DNA of 49,411 bases from Gammaproteobacteria bacterium (GTDB taxonomy: Bacteria; Pseudomonadota; Gammaproteobacteria; Pseudomonadales; Azotimanducaceae): contig VXUA01000076.1 of assembly GCA_009837185.1 (NCBI GenBank), positions 1 to 49,411 on the forward strand, read 5' to 3'. Both the position numbers and the translations under genes were made by a program. Positions 1-11,077 of this stretch are shown in pieces; the stretch's first letter is position 1, and each line of letters opens with the position of its first letter. The notes under the pieces are model-generated. The model did not search any database. It was not told the DNA's origin and saw only the letters and a program-made list of their open reading frames with translations.

Positions 1-1
1 G

Positions 2-829
2 GGTGGTGGTGGCGGCGGTCAAAAGCCCGCACCAAAACCGAAACCCAAAGTGGAGTTTGACAATCAAAATGCCCGAGAGCTCAAGAACTGTATAGCGAAC
101 AAGCTAGACAAACTTGACCTTAAGAAAGCAGAAGAGATCAAAAAGAAAAAATATCTAGGCTGCTTTGCGAAATTACAGTGGGATATCACATTTACTAAGA
201 CCGACTTCAGTTGGCGATCGGACCAATCTGCTAGCGGGCTCTTGGGAATGACCTACTATACCAACACCATCGAAGGTAATACCGTCCCCGACAATACTGT
301 TTATCTCTATCCTCTCGCAATCCAAAACAGGGTAAACTCCGACAAATGGAAAAGGGCCGGCGTGACGTTTGACAATCTTTCCGAATTCGTAGCTCTCGAA
401 GAAATGGTGCATACCATCCAAGGCCATAACGCGAAGCAGGAAAATAGCGACTGGAAAAATCCAGAGCCCTACGAGTGGCGCGACTGGCAGATACAAGCGA
501 ACATTGTCGCCAACGTCTGGTACAAACAACTTAAAGACAACAAAAACGCTCCGATTTCAATGTACGACACGAATGTGATTAATAAACATCGGAACGGCAA
601 ATGCGAACTCACAGGTACGTTCCTGAAAAACAAAGACAACTATATCAAGTACGTAAAGCAGTTGAAAAACAAAAATTTAACCGAGACAGAGAGAAAGGAC
701 ATAGAAGAAGATAAAGCCGACATGGTAGATTATTTCGACAGAGAACTCCGTAAATTGCAAAACTACTTAAGTCCCCTTTTCGATAAAGCCGAGAAATTAA
801 ATTGCTCCAAAAAAGAGAAGCAGCCTTGA
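2..829 (+). CDS. C-terminal part of a large protein, toxin-like terminal domain (5' truncated)
   Basis: The frame is open to the window edge, so only the last 275 residues are visible. They begin with six glycines and a Pro/Lys-alternating linker, followed by a lysine-rich domain of about 255 residues. A segment around 408-425 reads E-E-M-V-H-T-I-Q-G-H. It resembles the HExxH-type helix of secreted DUF4157-like domains, but the first His is replaced by Glu. A Gly-rich and PKP linker before a unique C-terminal domain is the usual layout of RHS or other polymorphic toxins; that assignment is inference because no core repeats lie in the window. A GTG at position 50 could be called as a start but is very probably internal. 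The stop overlaps the next gene as TTGA, suggesting translational coupling with 826-2148. Confidence 0.55.
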   Translation, partial: GGGGGGQKPAPKPKPKVEFDNQNARELKNCIANKLDKLDLKKAEEIKKKKYLGCFAKLQWDITFTKTDFSWRSDQSASGLLGMTYYTNTIEGNTVPDNTVYLYPLAIQNRVNSDKWKRAGVTFDNLSEFVALEEMVHTIQGHNAKQENSDWKNPEPYEWRDWQIQANIVANVWYKQLKDNKNAPISMYDTNVINKHRNGKCELTGTFLKNKDNYIKYVKQLKNKNLTETERKDIEEDKADMVDYFDRELRKLQNYLSPLFDKAEKLNCSKKEKQP

Positions 830-2148
830 CCCAGAAAACTAGCGTGTCGCGCTGGCTATGGCGCTTGGGATGCGGTCTCGGACTAGTTGCTGCAGTCGTT
901 GTTTGTGTTCTTCTAGTCCTGCACGATCGGGTCGCTACCGATCCTGTTGCACTGGAGACAAACGTGTCGAGCGCGGTTGTTCCTTCTCCACTACCTCCAA
1001 CCGCTCTTGCCGAAACACCATCACCACAGCCCCTCTTGGACTTTCCTCTCGGCTCGGTGGAAGAGGGGTGCGGCTTGAGCGAGTTTCCATCATACTGGGA
1101 GGTCGGCGACCTCTTGAATTGGGGGGAAAGTTTCAGCGACTTCTTGGACAACGAACTTTCTCAAGCCTTAGAGTCCGAAGAATGCAACACCGCGTTAGAG
1201 GCATATATCAACAGCAGCAACCCGTATCTCTGGATGGGTTACCGCACTGAGGATGTGGCTACGTTTGCGTTTGTCGTGTTGGATGAGCCGTTAACCTTTG
1301 AGCGTATCTTTGCCGATCCTGCCGGTGATTTAGCTCGGGTGCAAGACGCGCTCTCGAACCCCGAGTGTTTGCTGGAAGGAGACGAAACTAATTGGGAGTT
1401 AAAAGAAACCTGTCATGCAGACGCGTTTATGAACTACGCGATGTTTAATCGATATTGCTATAACTCTGGAAGAATTCGCGCGAGCGCGGTGGACGCCGAA
1501 GATCCAACACCGGAGCAAAACGTAAGCAGGTGGAAACACGATTTAGAAGAAGCCTGGATCGAAAAAAAGTGTGATACGTTCGCGCCTGAGCTAAGGCTCA
1601 CAGCAGATCGATATCCGGAACTCACAGAGTGGCTTTGGTCGTTAACGAACCCGGAAGAAAGAGATATGATGGAAGTGCTTTACGGTAGAAAGTCAATGTT
1701 GTCTGGTAACCTTATCGAACACGCTGCCCGCCTCGGCGACAATGCGGCAGGACTCACTCAAACAATTGGAGGACTTCACATGGAAGCGGGAGCTAGATAC
1801 GGGCGATTTTCTTGGTTGCTGACGAGTAACAAATGGCAGGATTTTGCAATGAAAGATAGTCCCAGCACCGATCGTTTCCTACGCACGTTCAAAATGCTAG
1901 CGCTGGCTAGCGCGCGCAGACCCGATCCCCGCGACGAGATCGAGTTTGATTGGGAATGGGTGGCACGCCATTTGTGTGAGCCGCCCTACTCCCCCGATAT
2001 TCACTACGAAGATGACGAGCTCCCAGAACTCAAAAGCTGTAAAGAGATCGTCCACGAACTGCGCCAGAGTGAGCTTAATATCGCGCCAGTGCATCGCGCG
2101 TTGGACAAGTTCGAACAGGTGGCTTTGGAGCTAGAAGTGTACGAGTAA
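826..2148 (+). CDS. Membrane-anchored protein of unknown function
   Basis: Encodes about 440 residues. I place the start at the TTG that overlaps the stop of the preceding gene (TTGA), with AGAGAAG just upstream; a TTG at 802 in the same frame is the alternative. The N-terminus has basic residues, then one hydrophobic segment (about residues 10-30, rich in Val/Leu/Ala), then a Pro/Ser/Thr-rich stretch. This suggests a single-pass protein with a large exported domain. The rest is acidic, Trp-rich and contains paired cysteines (for example in SLEECNTAL-like and CEPPYSPD segments), compatible with disulfides outside the cytoplasm. I recognise no family. Its tight overlap with a toxin-like C-terminus makes an immunity or accessory role possible, but nothing in the sequence proves this. 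Confidence 0.6.
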   Translation: MTQKTSVSRWLWRLGCGLGLVAAVVVCVLLVLHDRVATDPVALETNVSSAVVPSPLPPTALAETPSPQPLLDFPLGSVEEGCGLSEFPSYWEVGDLLNWGESFSDFLDNELSQALESEECNTALEAYINSSNPYLWMGYRTEDVATFAFVVLDEPLTFERIFADPAGDLARVQDALSNPECLLEGDETNWELKETCHADAFMNYAMFNRYCYNSGRIRASAVDAEDPTPEQNVSRWKHDLEEAWIEKKCDTFAPELRLTADRYPELTEWLWSLTNPEERDMMEVLYGRKSMLSGNLIEHAARLGDNAAGLTQTIGGLHMEAGARYGRFSWLLTSNKWQDFAMKDSPSTDRFLRTFKMLALASARRPDPRDEIEFDWEWVARHLCEPPYSPDIHYEDDELPELKSCKEIVHELRQSELNIAPVHRALDKFEQVALELEVYE

Positions 2149-2384
2149 GCGGCGATTGATCGCTACTTTGCGATCGGCACCGGGTGTCTGCGGTCGCTTG
2201 AACTGAAACTGACGAAGGTCTACGGATCCCAAGCACCCGCGCGCCCCGATCGAGCTAGGAGCGTCTGAGTAAATGTAAGGGTCATAATAACCTGATAGAC
2301 CCGACGCCCTGTGGAGTCGAATGCACCAATCAATCTTTGAGGGGGCCTGTTTATGGCATTAATTGAAAATACCAAAAGGCTTGT
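2149..2384. other. Intergenic region with a short inverted repeat
   Basis: Follows the membrane-anchored protein gene. A 6-bp inverted repeat GATCGC/GCGATC lies at about 2157-2176, without a following T-run, so it is not a convincing terminator. The outer-membrane protein gene starts at 2385 in an A/T-richer sequence. No gene is seen. Confidence 0.3.
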
Positions 2385-2915
2385 ATGAAAACCGTTTTCT
2401 TCTTTATTTTGCTTGTTTTTTCCGCTTCGGCTGTTGCAGAGAGCAAAGTCAATTTTTACGTGTTTGGAGGTCTTTCAATATACCAAGAAGATTTCGAAAC
2501 CCCGGTAACCAAGGTAGGTGAGGGGGTTGGCTATCGCGGTGGAATCGGCGCGCAATTGAATACCACGCTTGGTCTTGAATTTATCTATGATCGCGCTCCC
2601 GCGATCAATTCCGGAACCTTGCATCGTAAGCCACTTGAACGAGATTCAGAGGAGCGGAAATATTTATACACTTCCTTAGCTGGAACCTTTACGTTTTCTA
2701 ATGCTGGGAGCGTTTCTGCGGTCATGAAATTCGGGCTCTCTCATTCCACCGCAGAAATAAATCCATTGAACTTTGATGAAGTAAGAGAAGTATTTTGGTC
2801 GATAGGCTTAAAAATTGACGTAAACAAACAATTCGCGTTGGAATTTTCCCATAACCATACATTCGGCGAAACAGAGGTAAGATTTTTCAGCGGTATTTTG
2901 CGTTTTGATTTTTGA
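2385..2915 (+). CDS. Small outer-membrane beta-barrel protein
   Basis: Encodes 176 residues. A clear Sec signal peptide (MKTVFFFILLVFSASAVAES, cleavage after AVA) is followed by alternating hydrophobic and polar beta-strand segments (YRGGIGAQL, LGLEFIYDR, FALEFSHNH) and ends in aromatic FDF, the C-terminal Phe signature recognised by the BAM complex. Size and pattern match the 8-stranded OmpA-like or OmpW-like barrel superfamily (outer membrane protein beta-barrel domain). No OmpA peptidoglycan-binding domain is present. Function is unknown. Confidence 0.75.
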   Translation: MKTVFFFILLVFSASAVAESKVNFYVFGGLSIYQEDFETPVTKVGEGVGYRGGIGAQLNTTLGLEFIYDRAPAINSGTLHRKPLERDSEERKYLYTSLAGTFTFSNAGSVSAVMKFGLSHSTAEINPLNFDEVREVFWSIGLKIDVNKQFALEFSHNHTFGETEVRFFSGILRFDF

Positions 2916-3018
2916 CTTCGCGGTGCGGACGCGCGCTTGATCTACGCTCCAGGAAAACCTACCGGAAGACGAACAAGTTAGTTACTACAAAAGCATTAGC
3001 TTTGCTGTCTCTACGCAA

Positions 3019-3216
3019 GTGCCACCTAAGAAAATATTGGAGATTCTCCCAAACATACCAGTTACGGAGTCACAATCAAAAATTGCCGAAAGAGTCCTCA
3101 TGTTTAGTGCATTTCAAAAAGACGAAGAGCCCCTATCAGCGGAGGATCGAGACACGCTGTTGGAATACGTAGCACCCTCTGATTTACGGCGCGTCCAAAT
3201 GTTTCTGAATCGGTGA
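3019..3216 (+). CDS. Small hypothetical protein or gene remnant
   Basis: A 65-codon frame from GTG 3019 that ends 7 bp before the next gene. The frame is actually open and coding-like from 2941, just after a TGA at 2938, and reads as an acidic helical segment (L-P-E-D-E-Q-V-S-Y-Y-K). No ATG, GTG or TTG lies between 2941 and 3019. The end after helices (SAEDRDTLLEYV, DLRRVQMFL) looks like a natural C-terminus. It may be the tail of a gene whose 5' end was lost or frameshifted. No family recognised. Confidence 0.35.
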   Translation: MPPKKILEILPNIPVTESQSKIAERVLMFSAFQKDEEPLSAEDRDTLLEYVAPSDLRRVQMFLNR

Positions 3217-3223
3217 ACCAACC

Positions 3224-4681
3224 ATGAATAAATCCAGAAAAAGCATCTATATCGCGGCACTCATAATTAGCTTCCTGATTTGTGTTGGAATCCTTGGGAC
3301 ACTGTTTTGGATGAACCGGGACAATTCGCGAGCGCTCGTTCGAGACTCTGAGGAGCAACAAAGCGAACTTCGAGGTCAAGGTGGTATTGGATCGGAAACT
3401 ATCATGTCGCAACGACAAAACGGTTCGATTACGGACATTCACTCACTTGCAGAACTGGTGAAAGAACCCAGTAGTACTTTTGATACCAAACGAACGATAC
3501 TCCGTGTGGTCGTTAGTTTAGACGAAGAACGGATACTAGGAATATTTAAAGAGTCTCTCGAAGTTCCAAACTTTTTAGGATCTCTCGAAATGAAACACTG
3601 GGTGCGGAGTGTCTTACTGTCAAAATTAGCTAGTTTGAACCTCCCAAAAGCTCAGGAACTGATTGAACAACTGGATGAACCGGAACGGGAGTCTGTTTTA
3701 TATGGCGTTATGCGCGAGTGGAGTCCGGTACATACAGAAAGAGCGATCAAATTTTTGTCAACATTTGACGGTCGCGTTCGAAGTCGAGGATTTCAAGGGC
3801 TCATAACGGGAAGACATTTTCTGTCGCACGCTGATTTGATGGAAATCGGTACCGAGTTAGGATTTTCAGAGGAGTACATAAACAGATTGTTCGATTGGTG
3901 TCAACTAGCCATTCAACCAATGTCCTTAGATGACTTAGAAACTGTATTTAAAAATGCTGACGTGAACGATCACCAGCAATTGATTCAATTGAGACGAAAA
4001 GCCGCGCGGTACGTTTTAGCGGAAGGATTAGACGCTCTACCTGATGTGCTTGAATTGTTTGATATAGTGCCAACAGAAGACGCGACTAGCTTGTCTAAAT
4101 CCATGGTGCGTATAGGTCGTACAAGATTGATATCCAGCGTATCGGCAGAAGACCCAGCAAGTGTCTTTGATTTTGTATTGGGCTTGGTTGAAGATATCGA
4201 CGTGGATTTACTATCTGCGGTTAGCGAAGTGTGGTTTGCATCCGATCCGGAAGAATTGTGGTATAGGTTACAGGAAGAGGACGTTAGGAACTATCAGGCT
4301 GAAATAACGGAGAGCGTTATTGACCGTTGGGCTAGAAATGATCCACATTTAGCTCTTGTATCGCTGAATCACTTTCCGGCAGAATATCACGACGAAGCTT
4401 ATTTAGCGATTGCGAACACAATATCGCATGACGCTCCTCTCGAAGCACTTGCACTTCTACCTCTGACGGGTGTTTGGCCGGAAACTCCAATGGATCTTGA
4501 GAGCATGACAGATGTGTCTTCTCTTCGTTCTTTTAGACCAATCTACGAAATCCGAAGTATAGTTTCTGCAGCTGCGAAATCGGATCCTGTTGCTACTATT
4601 GAATGGTTAAATTCCGACGCATCCCGGTTGGACGAGTCAACGCTGCAACAATATCTCGATACTGTCCTGGGCAACGGCTGA
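3224..4681 (+). CDS. Membrane-anchored helical-repeat protein, N-terminal portion (frameshifted)
   Basis: Encodes 485 residues. The N-terminus has basic residues followed by one transmembrane helix (about residues 8-31), then a charged linker, then an alpha-helical solenoid. Recurring units carry W-x-x-x-D-P-x-x-A (for example WARNDPHLALVSL and AAKSDPVATIEWL), in the style of TPR or Sel1-like repeats found in periplasmic scaffold proteins. The frame stops abruptly at 4681, while the +1 frame continues the same repeat pattern from about 4668 through 5213. A single-base change near 4665-4681 therefore appears to have split one protein of about 660 residues. Function unknown; a protein-interaction scaffold is the likely role. 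Confidence 0.65.
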   Translation: MNKSRKSIYIAALIISFLICVGILGTLFWMNRDNSRALVRDSEEQQSELRGQGGIGSETIMSQRQNGSITDIHSLAELVKEPSSTFDTKRTILRVVVSLDEERILGIFKESLEVPNFLGSLEMKHWVRSVLLSKLASLNLPKAQELIEQLDEPERESVLYGVMREWSPVHTERAIKFLSTFDGRVRSRGFQGLITGRHFLSHADLMEIGTELGFSEEYINRLFDWCQLAIQPMSLDDLETVFKNADVNDHQQLIQLRRKAARYVLAEGLDALPDVLELFDIVPTEDATSLSKSMVRIGRTRLISSVSAEDPASVFDFVLGLVEDIDVDLLSAVSEVWFASDPEELWYRLQEEDVRNYQAEITESVIDRWARNDPHLALVSLNHFPAEYHDEAYLAIANTISHDAPLEALALLPLTGVWPETPMDLESMTDVSSLRSFRPIYEIRSIVSAAAKSDPVATIEWLNSDASRLDESTLQQYLDTVLGNG

Positions 4682-4718
4682 TCCAGAAAGTGCTTTCGAA
4701 GTAGCACTTCTAACACCG

Positions 4719-5213
4719 GTGAAAGAAGGAAAGACCGCGCTAGAAGCAACGGTAGTACAATGGTTGGCGTATGGAGATGTAGATCGAGCGATCACTCTTC
4801 TACCAAGAGTTCGCGAGGGTGAATCAAAATTAGAGGTTTATAAAAGTATTGCTGGGCAATTGGAAGAAGAAGACAGAATCTCTGAGGCGATTCAGTTAGG
4901 AGATCAATTACCTGAAGACCAGAAAGAAGACTTCCTTCAAAGACTCTCGCTCAATGTTGCTCATCGCGCACCTTTCAGTCACTTGGAAGCTGGGATTCGT
5001 GAACTTCCGACTAAAGAATTGCAGTCGCGGGCTGCGAGGTCGGCAATGATGTTCTCAGGCACGTTTATGTTACCTGAGTTAAGCGAGCACGAAAGAGGTC
5101 AATTGAAAGAGTACCTCACTGACGATGACAAAACGATCGTCGAAATGGTGGAAAGTGTTGCCTTGGACAGTTTAAAGGAGGATCTACCGAAGATCCCAGC
5201 TCCAGGGAATTGA
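4719..5213 (+). CDS. Helical-repeat protein, C-terminal portion separated by frameshift
   Basis: Encodes 164 residues from GTG 4719, but the reading frame is open and repeat-like from about 4668 (W-A-T-A-D-P-E-S-A-F-E-V-A), overlapping the end of the preceding frame. It carries the same W-x-x-x-D and A-I-x-L-L helical repeat grammar as 3224-4681 (WLAYGDVDRAITLLP, SEAIQLGDQL). No ribosome-binding site is seen before 4719, so independent translation is doubtful. It is best read as the second half of a broken gene or as a sequencing or assembly indel. Confidence 0.6.
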   Translation: MKEGKTALEATVVQWLAYGDVDRAITLLPRVREGESKLEVYKSIAGQLEEEDRISEAIQLGDQLPEDQKEDFLQRLSLNVAHRAPFSHLEAGIRELPTKELQSRAARSAMMFSGTFMLPELSEHERGQLKEYLTDDDKTIVEMVESVALDSLKEDLPKIPAPGN

Positions 5214-5383
5214 AAGATTAAATATTCGAGGGACACATAGACAACTCGAAGCCAGTCCACTTCGTCGGAATTTCTGATTGTGAATGTCCGACCCCTCGAC
5301 AAGCGACGTTTTTAATCAGCGTTGTAACCGGAAATTTACTAGAAGTAAGAGCTCGCTCCAACACGACACTAATTAAAATCTGA

Positions 5384-7072
<1,689 letters not shown>

Positions 7073-7074
7073 CC

Positions 7075-7911
7075 ATGAAGTTACTAGACTTTGAAGTTGG
7101 TAATCGCGCACCAATTTTTCTTATTTCAGGCCCTTGTGTAATTGAAACTGAAGAGCTTGCGCTAGAGACTGCTCAAACGCTCAAAGACGTTACCGACCGT
7201 TTAGAAATTCCTTTCGTCTTTAAGAGTTCGTTTGACAAAGCGAACCGTTCCTCTCTCGGCAGTTATCGGGGACTAGGTATCGACGAAGGATTACGGATTC
7301 TGCAAAAGGTCAAAGACGAAGTACAAGTACCCGTTCTTACCGACGTGCACGAATATACGCCACTTGACGAAGTTGCCGATGTAGTCTCAATTCTCCAAAC
7401 TCCAGCGTTTTTGTGTCGACAGACAGACTACATACAGAATGTTTGTCGTCAGGGCTTGCCGGTAAATATAAAAAAGGGACAATTTCTCGCGCCAGCGGAT
7501 ATGGTTCATGTGGTGAGCAAGGCAAAAGCTACGGGCAACGAAAGCATCTTGGTTTGCGAACGCGGCGTGAGTTTCGGTTACAACAATCTAGTATCGGACA
7601 TGCGATCATTGGCGATCATGCGTCAAACAGACTGTCCTGTGGTGTTTGATGCTACTCACTCTGTTCAGATGCCTGGCGGTTTGGGAGGGCAGTCGGGTGG
7701 ACAGCGAGAAATGATCCCAGTACTCGCTCGAGCGGCTACAGCCGTGGGAGTAGACGGCCTCTTTATGGAAACTCATCCCAATCCCGAGGAAGCGAAGTCC
7801 GACGGACCGAACGCGTGGCCACTACACCTCATGGAACCATTACTCAAAGAACTTGTTGAACTAGATGCGATAGTTAAGTCTTACGACTACATCGAGCAAT
7901 CGGTCTCATGA
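7075..7911 (+). CDS. kdsA: 3-deoxy-D-manno-octulosonate 8-phosphate synthase
   Basis: Encodes 278 residues, matching the family (284 in E. coli). It condenses phosphoenolpyruvate with arabinose 5-phosphate to KDO-8-phosphate, the first committed step to the lipopolysaccharide inner core. Family motifs are visible: [10 protein letters not shown] near the N-terminus, [12 protein letters not shown] (substrate loop), TDVHE, and [12 protein letters not shown] near the C-terminus. It starts 2 bp after pyrG and its stop overlaps the enolase start by 4 bp (ATGA), the classic pyrG-kdsA-eno arrangement, which implies cotranscription. Confidence 0.97.
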   Translation: MKLLDFEVGNRAPIFLISGPCVIETEELALETAQTLKDVTDRLEIPFVFKSSFDKANRSSLGSYRGLGIDEGLRILQKVKDEVQVPVLTDVHEYTPLDEVADVVSILQTPAFLCRQTDYIQNVCRQGLPVNIKKGQFLAPADMVHVVSKAKATGNESILVCERGVSFGYNNLVSDMRSLAIMRQTDCPVVFDATHSVQMPGGLGGQSGGQREMIPVLARAATAVGVDGLFMETHPNPEEAKSDGPNAWPLHLMEPLLKELVELDAIVKSYDYIEQSVS

Positions 7912-9230
7912 GTACGATCGAGTCACTTCACGCAGTCGAACTCCTCGACTCGAGAGGGAATCCAACTGTAGAAACAACTGTGCGTTTGAATTCTGGAGCG
8001 GTGGGTAGCTTTCTAGTTCCTTCCGGTGCTTCAGTTGGCGCGGAAGAAGCCATTGAGCTCAGAGATTCAGACTCCCATCGCTACTTGGGTAAAGGCGTAC
8101 AGGGTGTCGTTTCTAATGTCGAACAAACCATCGCACCAGTCCTTACAAGCCTAAGTGCGGTTGAACAGGAGCTGCTCGATCAAACACTCATTCACCTCGA
8201 CGGGACGGAACGAAAGACTCGTCTTGGTGCCAATGCCATTCTCAGTGTGTCGGGTGCGTTTGCACGCGCCCAAGCGAATGAACAGGGACTTCATCTTTAT
8301 GAGTACCTTGCGAATTGGTCCAACAACGATGATGTACGAATGCCGGTTCCCATGATGAACGTGCTAAATGGGGGCGCGCATGCAAACAACAATATCGATA
8401 TTCAAGAATTTATGCTAGTACCTGTCGGAATGTCTGATATTGCATCCGCAATCAGATGCGGTGCTGAAATATTTCAGGTCTTAAAACAACTGCTCGCGGA
8501 CGAAGGGCACTCCACCGCCGTTGGCGATGAAGGCGGTTTCGCCCCCAACCTAGATTCCGATCGAGCCGCGCTCGATTTTCTTATCCAAGCAATTGAACAA
8601 GCAGGTTACCATCCCGGAAATGACGTCGTTTTAGCTCTAGATTGCGCCGCGACGGAGTTCTTTGACTCGAACAATTACGTACTTAAGGGACAAGGTCAAA
8701 CCCTTTCCGGTGAGCAATTTGTTACTTACCTGCAGGAATTGGTCAATGATTATCCCATAAAGTCTATCGAAGATGGATTGGCTGAGAACGACTGGAACTC
8801 GTGGAAACTACTCACAGAACGACTAGGAAAAGACATTCAGCTCGTCGGGGACGATATCTTTGTGACCAACACGAACTTTTTGCAGCGTGGTATCGAGAAT
8901 GGCGTGGCCAACGCAATTTTGATCAAGCTCAATCAGATTGGTACATTGACCGAGACGTTAGACGTCATGCGCTTGGCATGGTCGGTCGGATACAACACAA
9001 TAATCTCGCATAGGTCAGGCGATACCGAAGATAATTTCATCGCCGATCTCGCCGTTGGCACAGGAGCTGGCCAGATAAAAACTGGATCTTTGTGCCGTTC
9101 CGAACGTATTTCTAAGTACAATCAACTCATGCGCATGGAAGCGCAGGAAGGTCACATGAAATATTGTGGTCTCCAAGAAATACTAATTCACAGGGAGCGT
9201 GATCACCAATGCGGATACTCTTCTGCATAG
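7908..9230 (+). CDS. eno: Enolase
   Basis: Encodes 440 residues (about 430 is usual). It converts 2-phosphoglycerate to phosphoenolpyruvate in glycolysis and is often a component of the RNA degradosome. Landmarks: [11 protein letters not shown] at the N-terminus, [10 protein letters not shown] in the active site (catalytic Glu), the Mg2+ ligand region [24 protein letters not shown] (catalytic Lys), and [10 protein letters not shown]. The start ATG overlaps kdsA by 4 bp. The last 22 bp overlap the ftsB start, slightly extending the C-terminus relative to homologues. Confidence 0.97.
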   Translation: MSTIESLHAVELLDSRGNPTVETTVRLNSGAVGSFLVPSGASVGAEEAIELRDSDSHRYLGKGVQGVVSNVEQTIAPVLTSLSAVEQELLDQTLIHLDGTERKTRLGANAILSVSGAFARAQANEQGLHLYEYLANWSNNDDVRMPVPMMNVLNGGAHANNNIDIQEFMLVPVGMSDIASAIRCGAEIFQVLKQLLADEGHSTAVGDEGGFAPNLDSDRAALDFLIQAIEQAGYHPGNDVVLALDCAATEFFDSNNYVLKGQGQTLSGEQFVTYLQELVNDYPIKSIEDGLAENDWNSWKLLTERLGKDIQLVGDDIFVTNTNFLQRGIENGVANAILIKLNQIGTLTETLDVMRLAWSVGYNTIISHRSGDTEDNFIADLAVGTGAGQIKTGSLCRSERISKYNQLMRMEAQEGHMKYCGLQEILIHRERDHQCGYSSA

Positions 9231-9493
9231 CACTATTTATTCTTGGTGCTTTTCAATACACTTTTTGGTTCGGCCCCAACGGCTACTTCGCACTCCAGCA
9301 ACTAGCGTACGAAATTGAGGCGCAACAAGAACTAAACCTATCGATTCTCCAGGCTAATCTCGAATTACGAGAGGAAATCGCCGAATTGCGATCCAGTCAT
9401 ATGTTGATCGAGGAGATCGCTCGACGTGACTTAGGAATGATCGCACCCGGAGAGACGTTTTATCTTGTTGTCGACTCCACCGATCAATACTGA
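9209..9493 (+). CDS. ftsB: Cell division protein FtsB
   Basis: Encodes 94 residues. One N-terminal transmembrane helix (residues 2-20, including the typical [10 protein letters not shown] turn) is followed by a periplasmic coiled coil (about residues 28-65) and the conserved end [15 protein letters not shown]. FtsB forms the FtsQLB complex that activates septal peptidoglycan synthesis. AGGGAG sits 9-10 bp before the ATG, supporting this start inside the 3' end of eno. In many gammaproteobacteria ftsB is followed by ispD and ispF; here truD follows directly and overlaps by 29 bp. Confidence 0.94.
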   Translation: MRILFCIALFILGAFQYTFWFGPNGYFALQQLAYEIEAQQELNLSILQANLELREEIAELRSSHMLIEEIARRDLGMIAPGETFYLVVDSTDQY

Positions 9494-10415
9494 TTGGACT
9501 CGTGCGTATGCGGGGTGTCGAGTGGTGGGAACCTTACGGGACCAGTTAGCAGACTTTCAAGTCTTCGAAGTGTTTGACCGAGTCTTTTCTGGACACGGAG
9601 AACATCTTTACATTCTTGTGCAAAAGCAAGACATAAACACAAAGGATGTTCAGCGTTTGCTAGCGCGCCATTATGGGGTCTCGCTAGTAGATGTTTCTTA
9701 CGCGGGTCTCAAAGATAAGCGTTCCATCGCGCAACAATGGTTCTCGATTCGACTGCCAAAAACGGCACAGAGACCCACAGATAAACACTTTTCAGTTCTC
9801 GAAGAGACGAAACACGATCGAAAATTACGCCCTGGCGATCATCTGGGAAATCGGTTCCAAATTCGGATTCGCAACGTTTCCAAGAGTGCTAATCTCGCGC
9901 CTGATGCGCTACAGCAACCACTTCCGAACTACTTCGGACCACAGAGATTCGGTTATCAAGGTAATAATTTGCATCGTGCATTGGACTGGGTCTCGCAATC
10001 TACACCAAGAATAAAACGCGGTGTTCGTGCGTTGTACATGTCTGTCCTTCGATCTCTTGTATTCAATGAAGTGCTGGCTAGTCGCATCCGCAGTGATACT
10101 TGGCGCACCACATTGAATGGCGACGTAATGTTAGAACACTTTCCTACCGGCCCACTTTGGGGTCGAGGCCGGCTCTCCACTTCAAGCGACGCATTGGTCA
10201 TTGAAAAAAGTGTAGAGCGACAAAACAAAGCCGTTTGCGATACTTTGGAATGGGTGGGGCTGAAACAAGAACGGCGCGCTCTGGTTATGCGTGCTTCAGG
10301 TGTAGCGATTCAGCAAGAAGACGACGCTATTGAGCTACGTTTTGTGCTACCGAAAGGATCGTACGCAACGGTTGCGCTGAACGAATATTTTGACGTTAAG
10401 GAGGCTCGAGCATGA
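9465..10415 (+). CDS. truD: tRNA pseudouridine(13) synthase TruD
   Basis: Encodes 316 residues (E. coli 349). It isomerises U13 to pseudouridine in tRNA. The signature AGLKDKRSIAQQWFSI is present with catalytic Asp84, and the N-terminus has the family's G-T-L-R-x-x-x-x-D-F-x-V element. PNYFGPQRFG, another TruD hallmark, lies mid-protein. The start is a TTG (9465 or 9468) inside ftsB; no ATG is available. The inserted TRUD subdomain appears compact, accounting for the shorter length. The stop overlaps the pcm ATG (ATGA). Confidence 0.93.
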   Translation: MLSTPPINTDWTRAYAGCRVVGTLRDQLADFQVFEVFDRVFSGHGEHLYILVQKQDINTKDVQRLLARHYGVSLVDVSYAGLKDKRSIAQQWFSIRLPKTAQRPTDKHFSVLEETKHDRKLRPGDHLGNRFQIRIRNVSKSANLAPDALQQPLPNYFGPQRFGYQGNNLHRALDWVSQSTPRIKRGVRALYMSVLRSLVFNEVLASRIRSDTWRTTLNGDVMLEHFPTGPLWGRGRLSTSSDALVIEKSVERQNKAVCDTLEWVGLKQERRALVMRASGVAIQQEDDAIELRFVLPKGSYATVALNEYFDVKEARA

Positions 10416-11077
10416 ACTTGAACCAGTTGAACAGTACTGGGATGACATCGCCACGTACTTTACAACGTCTAATCGATCGCTTGGTGGATCGAGGGATTAC
10501 CGACGACCGAGTCTTACGTGCGATGGAGGCGGTACCACGGCATCTGTTCGTAGATTCATCGTTAAAGCACTTAGCTTATGAAGACATGTCGTTACCCATA
10601 GGCAAACGTCAAACCATTTCCCAACCATTTGTGGTAGCTCGGATGAGTCAAGCCGTGCTCGAAATGCCCTCGATTCGTTCGGTGTTAGAAATTGGTACTG
10701 GCAGCGGGTATCAAGCCGCTATTTTGTCCCATCTTGTTGCCTCAGTGTACAGTGTAGAACGCATTCACTCCTTGTCTTGGCAAGCAAGAAAGCAAATGCG
10801 CCAGCTAGAGATTAACAACGTGAAGTTGAAATTTGGCGACGGTCAGGAAGGCTGGGAAGAACACGCACCCTTTGACGTGATCATGTTCACAGCAGCGACG
10901 CGCCAGGTACCGACCGCGTTAATGGAACAGCTTTCCGACCATGGTCGCATAATCGTTCCACGAGTTTCACGCGCGGGTCAAGAACTGGTACTCATGCAGC
11001 GCTCCGATCAGGGTTGGAAGGAAGAAGTCGTCCAGCCCGTCGTTTTTGTTCCAGTATTGACGGGGACGGAATATTGA
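10412..11077 (+). CDS. pcm: Protein-L-isoaspartate O-methyltransferase
   Basis: Encodes 221 residues. It uses S-adenosylmethionine to methylate L-isoaspartyl residues and start repair of aged proteins. The sequence shows VPRHLFV, the substrate loop GKRQTISQPFVVARM, the SAM-binding motif VLEIGTGSGYQAAIL, and GRIIVP near the end, all canonical for PCMT. It overlaps truD by 4 bp and its stop overlaps the TTG start of the DUF368 gene. The usual surE partner upstream of pcm is absent. Confidence 0.95.
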   Translation: MNLNQLNSTGMTSPRTLQRLIDRLVDRGITDDRVLRAMEAVPRHLFVDSSLKHLAYEDMSLPIGKRQTISQPFVVARMSQAVLEMPSIRSVLEIGTGSGYQAAILSHLVASVYSVERIHSLSWQARKQMRQLEINNVKLKFGDGQEGWEEHAPFDVIMFTAATRQVPTALMEQLSDHGRIIVPRVSRAGQELVLMQRSDQGWKEEVVQPVVFVPVLTGTEY

